Assembly: GCF_024691275.1 (NCBI RefSeq)
Contig: NZ_JAILNU010000056.1
Span: forward strand, 1 to 52,226
DNA length: 52,226 nt
Reading direction: 5' to 3'
DNA from: Ruminococcus sp.
GTDB lineage: Bacteria; Bacillota; Clostridia; Oscillospirales; Ruminococcaceae
Shown here: piece after piece, positions 16,260 through 24,442 of the stretch
Numbering within the stretch: position 1 is the stretch's first letter
Layout of the letters: each line of letters begins with the position of its first letter
The notes under the pieces: generated by a model
Seen by the model: the letters and a program-made list of their open reading frames with translations, nothing else
Databases searched by the model: none
What the model was told of the DNA's origin: nothing
Program-made: the position numbers and the translations under genes

Positions 16260-16347
16260 GCTGTATGTGAAAAGTTTTCTTGACTCGTACAGCTGCAGAG
16301 ATTATAATATCTTATGTGAAAAAGCAGAAAAAAGTTTTGGGATTAAG

Positions 16348-16380
16348 TGCGACATTTTCCATTTATCTTTCGTATAAGTT
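16348..16380 (+). promoter_or_regulatory. Candidate ECF-type promoter of the first sigma operon
   Basis: TGCGACA (16348-16354), 14 bases, TTCGT (16369-16373), then ATAAGTT. The -35-like box and its distance match three other sites in the window (38797, 38740 minus, 48116). The sigma-factor ATG follows 36 bases later. Confidence 0.5.
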
Positions 16381-16416
16381 ACAGATGGAAATATTTCCTG
16401 CCGAAAGGAGGAAAAA

Positions 16417-16971
16417 ATGGATAACGGTTTAAGTAGCTACAGCCGCTTCCTCACAGGAGAAAAAGATGCAATTGATGAAATAATCCGCGATTATAAAGAC
16501 GGACTCGTTTATTACCTTTACAGTATTATCGGCGATATGGGACAGGCAGAAGAAGCTGCAATAGATACTTTTGTAAAGTTGTATGTTGAAAAGCCGAGAT
16601 TCAAAGGTGCAGGTTCTTTCAAAACGTGGATCTACACTATCGGAAGAAACAAAGCTATTGATATAAAGCGGAAATTTTCAAGATTCAATACGGTTTCGCT
16701 GGATAATGCATATGATATCTCTGATGAGGAAAATATTGAACAGAAGGTCGTTGAAGATGAACGGCGATCGGACCTTCGCAAGCTCATCTTGACACTAAAG
16801 CCCGAATATAGTCAGATACTGTACCTCATTTTCTTTGAGGACTTTAAAAATGATGAAGCGGGGAAAATAATGAAAAAGAACAATAAGCAGATCAGGGATT
16901 TGCTGTACAGAGCTAAAAACGCTCTGAAAAAAGAGATCGAAAAGAAAGGAGAGGTGTTCTATGGATTATAA
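16417..16971 (+). CDS. ECF-like RNA polymerase sigma factor
   Basis: A 184-residue sigma-70 family factor with only regions 2 and 4. Region 2 spans about 25-90 (GLVYYLYSIIGDMGQAEEAA, FKTWIYTIGRNKAIDIKRK) and region 4 about 125-180 (LKPEYSQILYLIFFEDF, KNNKQIRDLLYRAKNALKKE). It would direct RNA polymerase to a specific promoter set, probably including its own. AAAGGAGG is six bases before ATG 16417. Its stop codon overlaps the start of the next gene by 11 bases, so the two are translationally coupled, as is normal for a sigma factor and its anti-sigma partner. A paralogue of equal length (MDNG.SSY.RFL start) lies at 38116-38670 with a homologous partner. Confidence 0.92.
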   Translation: MDNGLSSYSRFLTGEKDAIDEIIRDYKDGLVYYLYSIIGDMGQAEEAAIDTFVKLYVEKPRFKGAGSFKTWIYTIGRNKAIDIKRKFSRFNTVSLDNAYDISDEENIEQKVVEDERRSDLRKLILTLKPEYSQILYLIFFEDFKNDEAGKIMKKNNKQIRDLLYRAKNALKKEIEKKGEVFYGL

Positions 16972-19555
16972 GACCATGGCTGATATAGTAAAATCCCGCG
17001 GCGACCGTATCCTGGAAGAAAAACGTGTCCGCAGGATACGCATAAGAAGGATAACAACAGGTGCTGCAGCAATGTGTGCAGCTGCAATTATCAGCTTTGG
17101 GATATGGCACAATGATCCTGTAAAAAATCCTCCCCCGATCGGTTTCATCAGCGATACGACGGAAGCACCAACTGAAACTGCTTCGTCTGTTACAACTACT
17201 TCGTCAGGCAGTACTCCCGAGGTCACAAAAAAAGCTGTAACATCTGATAAAGCTTATACATCAGACACCACCGCTGCTGTCACGACACTTCAGGCAGCTG
17301 CATCTCATACAAATGTGTTTTCTGCGGTGAATACATCAACACAGAAAGCGATCGGAACAACTGGTGCAGCAACTGTTACAACAACAGCGGTGAGCAATAA
17401 AAATACGTACAGGAGGGTTTATTATATGAATAAATTATCAGCTGGATTTGCTGCAATGGTTGTGGCTGTATCAACGATCCCGAAAACGGCTGACGCAGTT
17501 AATGACACAGGTATGAGACGTGTTCCTTTTGAAGTTATGAGTGTAAAATACTGTATAGATGACTTTGATTTTGAAAAGTGGAGGAATGACGAAAGTATAA
17601 TAGATATTGACAAGGACGGTAAATTTGATATAAATGATATTTATCTTCTTTATCGTATTTCCTGTGATGATAAAACTTTAAGTTCAGAGTATGCAAATAT
17701 TGATTATGATAACGGAAGCCCGATTAATTTATATTCTCTTATTACTTATTATACCTGCTATAATAAAATCGAAAGGGACATTCTTGATCCTGATTACTAT
17801 ATCAGTGTCAGAAACAAGTATGTTGATGAAAAGTATATAAATGACGATGACGCTATCCGAGAAGATAAGGAGTATCGTGAGGGATTTGTTAAGGAGTTTA
17901 TCGAGAAAACAGAGTACTTCCGTGGTCTGTATGATATATTTGAAGAAGCGATCGAAGAAAAGTCTCCTGACCTTGATGTAGATGAAAATGGCAAGGTAGA
18001 TATATACGATGTAATGGACATTTACTATTTTCAGAAGATCTTTGATGAACCGAGTGTTACGTATGGATATATGGATCGTGACAATCTTTCCTTTGATGAC
18101 AAGTTCAAAGTTTACAATGAGCTGTCAACTATCAAGTTCCCGTCAAAGTCGGAAAGAAAATGCATTGAATTGTTCAGAGAATTCAAGGATGATAGTTTAG
18201 TTACATCTGTTTTCTCAGATTATCTTATAAGACATTTTCTTGAAAATAATCCATTCCTGACTGAGTATTCGGATTACCGTTATTTTGATGCAGCCTGGGA
18301 GAAAAGATACGATGAAAGAAGACTTTACGCTGCTGAACATAAATCTATCCTTCAATGGTTTGAGAACGCAGTAGAAGATACTGAATGGGAAATGGGACTC
18401 CCAAATCAGGATATCAGAAAATCTGTGGATATGTCGCACATTGAAAAAGAATATGAAATATACAAAGAAAAGGTAAAAAAAGGACAGCTTCCGGAACCTG
18501 ATATCAATCTTGACGGACAGATAACTTTTGAAGATCATACAGCTTGTGATGAGATATTCGATAATTACAGATACTTCAGCGGTGAAAAATATTCTGACGA
18601 GGTTATATATCATTTCCATAACGATTTTGATATTAACGAGAACGGGATAAGCGGAGATGCTGCCGACTGCAGCATTGCCCAGATATACATCTGTGAAAAA
18701 CTCGGCGTAAAAACAGAGAAAGAAAAGGCTTATGAGGAGTTCAGAGATGCCTGGATAAAGGGAGAAGTTTCAAATTATCCATGGTCGGGTACGAATTGCC
18801 TTGAAGGTACAAGATATCCTCTTACAGCCCCCGACGATCTGTTCAGTCTTTGCTATAATTATGTGTTTGCTTTCATATATGCTTCAGAAGATACTCGTCA
18901 GGCTATATTTGATAATTTTTATGAAGCAGTTGAATCAGGTGCCGAACCTTATCCTGATGTCGATATGAATGGTGTTATCGACGAGCGTGATTATATATGC
19001 GCTGAAAATATTCTTTACTCTCAGACCCATACAAAAGATGACATACACACTGTTTCAGACGAGATAATTGACAACTATATCAAAAACTTTGATTTCGACA
19101 ACAACGGAGTGAGCGGTGATGCAATGGATACAACCATCATTCTTGAATATGTTGCAAGGAAATGCGGTATTGATAAGATAGATCTTGAGGAAATGGCATG
19201 GAATGCCCGCGGTCAGTATACCAATACTCAGCCGAGCGAAAACTCGGGAACTACAACAAGCCCTGTTTTTGATAGTATCAGGACAACAACTACAACTGCT
19301 GAAAGCGTAGAAGATGACGTAGAAAAAAGCGGTGACGCGAACTGCGATGATGAGCTTGACCTGTCTGATGCAGTCCTTGTGATGCAGACTCTTGCAAATC
19401 CTGATAAATATGACGTTGAAGGTTCATCTGAAAATCATATTACGGGTCAGGGAAAGATAAATGCAGATGTTGATAAGTCTGTAGCAGGACTTACAGTTAA
19501 CGATGCGCTGTGTATACAGCAGTATCTTCTCGGCAATAAAACTGCCTTAAATTGA
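16961..19555 (+). CDS. Membrane-anchored anti-sigma-like protein fused to a poly-dockerin region
   Basis: One 864-codon frame with no internal stop. Residues 1-31 are basic and cytoplasmic and share the pattern RGD.I.E...VR...IR with the partner of the second sigma factor. One transmembrane helix lies at about 32-49. Residues 65-150 are a Thr/Ser-rich linker. At residue 156 a second start appears: AGGAGG (17411-17416) nine bases before ATG 17426, then a signal-peptide-like MNKLSAGFAAMVVAVS...ADA. The rest carries Ca-binding loops in dockerin-like pairs: IDIDKDGKFDIND (about 214), LDVDENGKVDIYD (338), DINLDGQITFED (514) with DFDINENGISGDA (555), DVDMNGVIDERD (666) with DFDNNGVSGDA (710). A canonical C-terminal dockerin ends the chain (790-858, GDANCDDELDLSDAV). 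Likely a transmembrane regulator of the sigma factor, plus possibly a separate secreted 709-residue product. Confidence 0.8.
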   Translation: MDYKTMADIVKSRGDRILEEKRVRRIRIRRITTGAAAMCAAAIISFGIWHNDPVKNPPPIGFISDTTEAPTETASSVTTTSSGSTPEVTKKAVTSDKAYTSDTTAAVTTLQAAASHTNVFSAVNTSTQKAIGTTGAATVTTTAVSNKNTYRRVYYMNKLSAGFAAMVVAVSTIPKTADAVNDTGMRRVPFEVMSVKYCIDDFDFEKWRNDESIIDIDKDGKFDINDIYLLYRISCDDKTLSSEYANIDYDNGSPINLYSLITYYTCYNKIERDILDPDYYISVRNKYVDEKYINDDDAIREDKEYREGFVKEFIEKTEYFRGLYDIFEEAIEEKSPDLDVDENGKVDIYDVMDIYYFQKIFDEPSVTYGYMDRDNLSFDDKFKVYNELSTIKFPSKSERKCIELFREFKDDSLVTSVFSDYLIRHFLENNPFLTEYSDYRYFDAAWEKRYDERRLYAAEHKSILQWFENAVEDTEWEMGLPNQDIRKSVDMSHIEKEYEIYKEKVKKGQLPEPDINLDGQITFEDHTACDEIFDNYRYFSGEKYSDEVIYHFHNDFDINENGISGDAADCSIAQIYICEKLGVKTEKEKAYEEFRDAWIKGEVSNYPWSGTNCLEGTRYPLTAPDDLFSLCYNYVFAFIYASEDTRQAIFDNFYEAVESGAEPYPDVDMNGVIDERDYICAENILYSQTHTKDDIHTVSDEIIDNYIKNFDFDNNGVSGDAMDTTIILEYVARKCGIDKIDLEEMAWNARGQYTNTQPSENSGTTTSPVFDSIRTTTTTAESVEDDVEKSGDANCDDELDLSDAVLVMQTLANPDKYDVEGSSENHITGQGKINADVDKSVAGLTVNDALCIQQYLLGNKTALN
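17411..17428 (+). promoter_or_regulatory. Internal ribosome binding site and start codon
   Basis: AGGAGG (17411-17416) and ATG (17426-17428) lie in frame within the large ORF, and the codons that follow encode a signal peptide. Either translation reinitiates here, or this is the relic of two genes that merged in frame. Confidence 0.65.
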
Positions 19556-19578
19556 TAGCGGCTGCTTAATGAAAGATA

Positions 19579-19610
19579 AAAAGCAGTGTGCCATATGGCA
19601 CACTGCTTTT
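19579..19610. terminator. Perfect bidirectional terminator
   Basis: A 32-base perfect palindrome: AAAAGCAGTGTGCCAT and its complement, giving AAAA on one side and TTTT on the other. It serves the poly-dockerin gene (plus) and the cupredoxin operon (minus). Confidence 0.9.
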
Positions 19611-19618
19611 GTTATTTG

Positions 19619-20866
19619 TTACTTTCTTTTGGAACGGCTTGAGGACAAGAGAAGGAGTGCAGAGATACCGATCACGGCTTCGGCTGCACCAGCGCCTGCT
19701 TCACCTGTTTTAGGACTGCTGTAGCGTTTGGCAGAAGTGATCGTTGTTTTAGCAGCAGTCGGAGCGGCAGTTGTTGCAGAAGTTGTCATAGCATTACCTC
19801 TGCCGCCTTTTTTTGCGTCAGGATCGGGAGTTCCGTCGGCTGTAACGTGAATATAGTTGTAATGGCACTGCGAGCCCATCCAGCAGGTAAAAAGGATATC
19901 TCCTTCTTCTTCGGGGGTGAATTCGTAAACGAAATTTTCACCGTGTTCAAGAGTAAGGTGATTCTCATTTTTATTGGAAGAATCCGTGCCCCAGCCAAGA
20001 TCGGGTATCTTGATTGTACGTGCGCAGCCGATAAGCTCTGCTGCTTCGGGGACATTGACGTACCACTTTACAGGAACACCTGCTTTGACAGTGATATTGC
20101 CTGTCCAGAGCTGATCGTATTCGGTAACGATTCTCTGTTCAGCGGCTTCCGAAGGAGCATTTTCTGTTTCTTTTGCAGCAGCCAGTACGAATTCATTCTC
20201 GCCGGCACTATTGCCTGAAGTCGCCTGTGTAATGATCCTGAAGGTGTAGGCTTGATTCTGATCGAGTTCCTCAAAGACAGCGGGGCTTTCCTTTACAGAA
20301 ACTTTTTTGCGCTTGCCGCTTTCATCTGTAGCTGTAACTTTATATCCTGTGATCCTTGCGCCCTCGGGAGCTTGCGGAGCAGTAAAGCTTATAGTTGCTT
20401 TATTGCCGTTCCACTCGGCAGAGATGTCAGAAGCATCGTCGGGTTTAGGAACATTATATGTACCGTCGGCAGTAACGTGGATATAATTATGGTGGCAGGA
20501 CGAACCCATCCAGCAGGTAAAGAGGATATCTCCCGTTTCCTCGGGTGTGAACTCATAAACGAAGTTATCACCTTGAGTAAGTGTGAGGTGTCCTTCTTCC
20601 TTGTTATGGGAATCAGTACCCCAGCCGAGGTCAGGGATCTTGATTGTTGCGCCGCAGCCTTTAGGCTGAGTTCCTTCAGGGACATTTACGTGCCACTTAA
20701 CAGTGTCGCCTGCTTTTACTGAGATATTTCCACTCCAAAGGTCTGAGTATTCTGTAACAAGTACAGTTGTATCGGCAGCCTTTGCAGTTAGATCAAAGTG
20801 ACCTGCGGCGTTATAAAAAAGTGCAAAGCCTAAAATTGCAGATATGGTTTTTTTAATAATATTCAT
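19619..20866 (-). CDS. Surface protein with two cupredoxin-like domains and an FN3 domain
   Basis: Start at ATG 20866, where TAAGGAG lies six bases upstream; earlier in-frame codons lack such a site. Signal peptide about 1-30. Two homologous cupredoxin-like domains (each about 105 residues) share IKIPDLGWGTDS, a 'HLTL' strand and TCWMG(S/Q)(S/Q)CH(H/Y)NYIHV, which supplies Cys/His/Met-type metal ligands. Between them lies an FN3-like domain (TGYKVTATDESG, AYTFRIITQA). The C-terminus reads SSPKTGEAG, then a hydrophobic stretch and RSKRK, a sortase-type sorting signal with SPKTG in place of LPXTG. It is the last gene of the five-gene operon from 23662 downward. A role in copper or electron transfer at the wall is suggested by the cupredoxin fold, but the metal is unproven. 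Confidence 0.75.
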   Translation of the reverse strand: MNIIKKTISAILGFALFYNAAGHFDLTAKAADTTVLVTEYSDLWSGNISVKAGDTVKWHVNVPEGTQPKGCGATIKIPDLGWGTDSHNKEEGHLTLTQGDNFVYEFTPEETGDILFTCWMGSSCHHNYIHVTADGTYNVPKPDDASDISAEWNGNKATISFTAPQAPEGARITGYKVTATDESGKRKKVSVKESPAVFEELDQNQAYTFRIITQATSGNSAGENEFVLAAAKETENAPSEAAEQRIVTEYDQLWTGNITVKAGVPVKWYVNVPEAAELIGCARTIKIPDLGWGTDSSNKNENHLTLEHGENFVYEFTPEEEGDILFTCWMGSQCHYNYIHVTADGTPDPDAKKGGRGNAMTTSATTAAPTAAKTTITSAKRYSSPKTGEAGAGAAEAVIGISALLLLSSSRSKRK

Positions 20867-20876
20867 ATTTATCTCC

Positions 20877-21437
20877 TTAGATTTCTTCAAGTTTGTCAAC
20901 GTAAACAATACCGTCTTTGAGTGTGCCTGTGACGGAAACATAAAGCTCACTCATGCGGTCTGTATGGATAAGATAGTCCCATGCAAGCTCCTGACCTTTT
21001 TCGTCAAACATATAAAAGAGCCACGAGCCGTCTTCCTGCTGTATATCGAGACCGTAGCCGCTTGCACGGCATGAGTCCATAAGCATACACGGAAGATCAT
21101 GTTTTGGCGGATCTTCAAAATCGCTGCAATCCTCATCAATGAGTATCCCGCTGAATGACTCGAAAGATACTGCTTCCGCCCCATTGCTTTCAGAAGAGAA
21201 AGCAGTAGTTTCCGCAGCTGTCTCGGCAGTTTCAGTCGGTGCAGTCCCAACTGCTGCGGTCGCAGTAGATGATACAGCGGTAACAGCTGCTGACTGTGTC
21301 GTAACAGCAGACGAAGCTGTGACTGTTTCAGTGACTTTCAATGGCACTGTTTCAGCAGTATTGGCTGTTTTGTTTTCTCCACAGCCAAATAGCAGGAGCA
21401 TCGGGACAATAATCGCTGTATATCGTATTTTTTTCAT
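20877..21437 (-). CDS. Lipoprotein with Cys-rich C-terminal domain
   Basis: A 186-residue lipoprotein. The lipobox is LLFGC (Cys 19). A Thr/Ala/Val-rich stalk (25-90) leads to a 95-residue globular domain with GILIDEDCSD, then KHDLPCMLMDSCRASGYGL and SELYVSVTGTL. The pattern C...(K)H...C.(L)M..C..SGYG recurs in proteins linked with metal or heme transport in Firmicutes, so metal binding is likely but not shown. The start overlaps the stop of the ATPase gene (ATGA), and the next gene follows 10 bases after its stop, so it belongs to one operon with the ABC transporter and the cupredoxin protein. Confidence 0.7.
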   Translation of the reverse strand: MKKIRYTAIIVPMLLLFGCGENKTANTAETVPLKVTETVTASSAVTTQSAAVTAVSSTATAAVGTAPTETAETAAETTAFSSESNGAEAVSFESFSGILIDEDCSDFEDPPKHDLPCMLMDSCRASGYGLDIQQEDGSWLFYMFDEKGQELAWDYLIHTDRMSELYVSVTGTLKDGIVYVDKLEEI

Positions 21438-22081
21438 ATTCTGTCGTCTCCTGAACTTATTCTGATTACTTCGGGATCATATTCTAAAATATCTTTGTCA
21501 TGTGCGACAATGAGCAAGCCTTTACCGTTTTTGTATTCCTCATAGAGTATCCCGCGGACTATATCAGCGCTTTTTTCGTCAAGATTAGATGTCGGCTCGT
21601 CCACGAGAAGCAGTTTCGCGTCGGACATTATCACTCTTGCGAGGAGCACTCTTCGGTATTCTCCGCCCGATATATCTGAGGGATATGAGTCGATGACATT
21701 GTCGATGCCGAGCTTCTGCGTAAGTTCAAATACGTGTTTTTTATCATATTTCCTGCCGTAAAGCTCAAGGGGACAGACGATGTTCTGCCACACTGTCAGT
21801 TCAGGGATAAGCGAATTGCCCTGTGCCATATAGCCCAGTGTACCGTTTCTAAGCAATGTGCGTTCATGTTCCGACATACTTTCATAGACGTTTTTTCCGT
21901 CTATCTTTACGTGACCGCTGTCTGGACTGAGCATTCCGCTGAGTATATTGAGCAGAGTGGTCTTGCCGCAGCCTGATTCACCTGTAACGCAGATGAACCT
22001 GCCGTCGGAAAGAGTGATATCAACAGGTGAAAGCCCGTTTTTACCGAAAGATTTTGATATATTATGTGCTTCAAGTATCAT
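21434..22081 (-). CDS. ABC transporter ATPase (LolD/MacB type)
   Basis: A 215-residue ATPase of the class that works with FtsX-like permeases. Walker A GESGCGKTT (about 34-42), Q-loop MAQGN, signature DISGGEYRRVLLARVI, Walker B LLLVDEPTSNLD and switch His IVAHD are all intact. ATG 22081 has GGAGG upstream and overlaps the permease stop by four bases (ATGA). The ATPase should power the neighbouring permease in moving lipoproteins or a substrate handled by the surface proteins of the operon. Confidence 0.92.
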   Translation of the reverse strand: MILEAHNISKSFGKNGLSPVDITLSDGRFICVTGESGCGKTTLLNILSGMLSPDSGHVKIDGKNVYESMSEHERTLLRNGTLGYMAQGNSLIPELTVWQNIVCPLELYGRKYDKKHVFELTQKLGIDNVIDSYPSDISGGEYRRVLLARVIMSDAKLLLVDEPTSNLDEKSADIVRGILYEEYKNGKGLLIVAHDKDILEYDPEVIRISSGDDRI

Positions 22082-23268
22082 GGCTGTTCCTCCATAAGTA
22101 TAGCAGGTTCTGTTCTCATGATCTTGAAGAATGTGAACGAGTAAGCTGCTATGAGAATTATCAGGTTCACTGCCAGGACAGTCAGACAAAGTCCGATAGT
22201 TTTTTCTGCACCGATAAAGCGATATGGCAGCTCCACAGAACGTTTGATAAGGTCATGCATAGGCAGGAGCAGTACTGCTGTTATGCCGATGCCGGCAAAG
22301 GTTCCGGCAAGTGTGAGATAGAGGTATTCAAAGAAGAATATTTTCACTATCTTAGCTTTGCTGATGCCGACAGAAAGCATACTTCCTATGCGGTTGCGTC
22401 TTTGGTAGAAGGTTAGGGTGATAAGCGAAAAAAGTGATACGGCTGAAAGGATAATTACAAAAGCGTCAGCCACAAAGCCCGAAAACTTGAAATATCCTGC
22501 CTGTTTTTTCAGTTCGCCGACCAAGCTGTCTGTGGAGTAAACGGTGACATCGCTGAGAGAACGGTTGATTATCCTTGAAAGATCGGCGATCTCGCAGTTC
22601 TTGTCAGCGTTTATGAGAACCATTGAGGTGAGGTCGCTTTTGCCCTTGAAAAGCTGTGAATACTTCTCATCTGAGGTGATCTGTTTTGCAGATTCAAATG
22701 ATACGAAGATGCTGTGATCGTAACCCATTCCTGTTTCATCGAGGACATCGGCTACAGTGAAATCATGATCGAAAAATGTGATAGATCCGCCCTTTTGAAG
22801 TCCGCAAGATACACCTGCGATAAGCTCGCCGTCTTTCAGGCTTCGGACATTGTCTTTGTTTGTCCATGTGCTCACAGAAAAGTCAGTATCAGGGTCAAAA
22901 GCTATTATCTGAATACCTGCCGCCGAGCAGCAGTCCAGAGACAGTGTTTCGAGGTAAAGCTGAGAGCTTACCTGTGCTACGCCTTCGGTATTGCTTATCT
23001 TTGTCTCGGGATCGGCTTTGAAAAACATGGTGCAGGCATCACCTGCGAACAGTGCATCTTTTGCGTCGTCATTATAGTCTGAGGGAACTGCTATCATGTC
23101 AGCTCCGATACGGCCTTTGACCTGACCGATGCCTGAGCTTATATTGTCATTGAAGAAGCCTACTCCGAAAATGCAGGCGGAAGAGATCGCTGCAAGCAGG
23201 AAGAATATAACACTTCGGAAGCTGTGTCGGACTATATTGTTAAAAGCGACCTTATTTGGCGTTAGCAT
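22078..23268 (-). CDS. ABC transporter permease, FtsX/MacB-like
   Basis: A 396-residue membrane protein with the FtsX layout: helix 1 at about 18-40 (SVIFFLLAAISSACIFGVGF), a large extracellular domain (40-260), then three helices near 262-285, 305-335 and 350-382. The loop QRRNRIGSMLSVGISKAKI fits the conserved cytoplasmic FtsX loop. AAGGAGG is seven bases before ATG 23268. It overlaps the upstream DUF4418 gene by 11 bases or more and the ATPase gene by four. MacB-like pairs perform mechanotransmission or lipoprotein handling rather than simple transport. Confidence 0.88.
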   Translation of the reverse strand: MLTPNKVAFNNIVRHSFRSVIFFLLAAISSACIFGVGFFNDNISSGIGQVKGRIGADMIAVPSDYNDDAKDALFAGDACTMFFKADPETKISNTEGVAQVSSQLYLETLSLDCCSAAGIQIIAFDPDTDFSVSTWTNKDNVRSLKDGELIAGVSCGLQKGGSITFFDHDFTVADVLDETGMGYDHSIFVSFESAKQITSDEKYSQLFKGKSDLTSMVLINADKNCEIADLSRIINRSLSDVTVYSTDSLVGELKKQAGYFKFSGFVADAFVIILSAVSLFSLITLTFYQRRNRIGSMLSVGISKAKIVKIFFFEYLYLTLAGTFAGIGITAVLLLPMHDLIKRSVELPYRFIGAEKTIGLCLTVLAVNLIILIAAYSFTFFKIMRTEPAILMEEQP

Positions 23269-23662
23269 ACGACCGCCTCCTTGATGACCCTTTTAGAATG
23301 ATGATGACAAGAAATACAGCGGAGAATGCAGAAATAAGCAGTCCGACCGATCTGAGCGTCGGAAATGTCTTCATGTTGCAGCTCATGGAAGCGACCTGAC
23401 AGCGTCCGAAAGCAGGAATGAAAAGCAGAAAGATGCCTGATGCTATATTCAGCAGAGCTGTCAGCGGCTGAACTGCCTTCTTTTTTATGAACAGGGTCGA
23501 GATGTTTAATATCAGAACGAAAGCCAAAACAAATTCAGCGATATAAGTACTGTGTTCACAGGGCATTGGCATAAAGCCGTGACATGGCTTACAGATCGTA
23601 TTAACAAGCACGATCGCTGCCGCAGAAATAAGGACCGTAAATATCCTGAAAAACTTATTCAT
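23252..23662 (-). CDS. DUF4418 family membrane protein
   Basis: A small protein of about 136 residues with four predicted membrane helices (about 5-22, 35-55, 66-84, 106-126). It has conserved cysteines: CKPCHGFMPMPCEHST after the first helix and RCQVASMSCNM before the last. This matches DUF4418 proteins, which commonly accompany FtsX-like ABC transporters in gut Firmicutes. ATG 23662 is chosen over 23671 because family members start MNKF; the ribosome binding site is ambiguous. It is the first gene of the operon that ends with the cupredoxin protein. Cys pairs on the outer face suggest metal or redox handling. Confidence 0.75.
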   Translation of the reverse strand: MNKFFRIFTVLISAAAIVLVNTICKPCHGFMPMPCEHSTYIAEFVLAFVLILNISTLFIKKKAVQPLTALLNIASGIFLLFIPAFGRCQVASMSCNMKTFPTLRSVGLLISAFSAVFLVIIILKGSSRRRSYANAK

Positions 23663-23712
23663 TTGAATCATCGCCTTAAAAAAGAGTTATATCTATCAAG
23701 TAGATGTTTATT

Positions 23713-23742
23713 ATTATCTCACATTATTGATCGGTTGTCCAA
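23713..23742 (-). promoter_or_regulatory. Promoter of the DUF4418/ABC/cupredoxin operon
   Basis: Minus strand: TTGGAC (23742-23737), 18 bases, GATAAT (23718-23713). Confidence 0.55.
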
Positions 23743-23820
23743 TTCATATAATCAATAGTGGGTTATAAGTTTTTCCGATAATGAAGAGATCCGCAAAACA
23801 TAGCTTTGTATCCGCTCTGT

Positions 23821-23855
23821 AAAATAAAAATGACAGGGAGAAGCTCCCTGTCATT
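23821..23855 (-). terminator. Terminator after the SUKH gene
   Basis: AATGACAGGGAG (23829-23840) pairs with CTCCCTGTCATT (23844-23855); on the minus strand the stem is followed by TTTATTTT. Confidence 0.85.
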
Positions 23856-23901
23856 AAGATCATATGTATTGAATTTTCATCAGGAATGTTTGAAAAGCTG
23901 T

Positions 23902-24368
23902 TTACACTTCCTCATGATTGTATATCATGGTAAGAAATTCTTCTAAATTATTTGCGACAAAGGTGACGGAATTGTCAAGCTCATTGTCCACCAGCACGAT
24001 GCGCGGTTCGCCGTTTTCGTCGACCGAACCGAAATCCATGAAGTACATATCATGACCCGCGGACTGTGTTTCGCCGAAAGGGATACCGATATTGGGATAC
24101 TGCCATTCATTTATCCAGTTGTCATACATATCGGCAAGACCTTCACCTGACGAAACGCCGTAAATAACTGAAAGCCAGCAATCCTCGAACTCGTTGTAGT
24201 TTATAGAGCCGCCGTTACGTATCTTCAGGAGTGCGATATACGATTTTGGAAGCTTCCAGCCGATCGCTTTCTCAGTTTCTTCGAGCTCCTCATCGGTGAA
24301 AGGCGGAAACGTATATTCATCGTCTTCGTCGAATAATTTTTCTACGTTGATATTTTCAAAAAAGCCAT
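23902..24368 (-). pseudogene. SMI1/KNR4 (SUKH) family gene with a frameshift at its start
   Basis: The minus strand encodes a SUKH-fold protein of about 155 residues (KAIGWKLPKSYIALLKIRNGG, then SGEGLADMYDNW, GHDMYFMDFG, VTFVANNLEEFLTMIYNH). GGGAGG lies seven bases before ATG 24368, but after ATG GCT the run of six T (24363-24358) puts the ribosome in the wrong frame and it meets TAG six codons further on. One extra T would restore a perfect frame from the ATG to TAA 23902. In its present form only an internal start at 24129 (75 residues) is open. SUKH proteins often act as immunity proteins or peptidoglycan-associated factors. Possible explanations are a true inactivation, homopolymer-based phase variation, or a base-calling error. 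Confidence 0.7.
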
Positions 24369-24442
24369 TATGAACCTCCCTGATTTGTGTTTGACTTAAT
24401 TATAATATATGAAGTCGGGAATGTCGGTAAAAAGCAGTCCGT

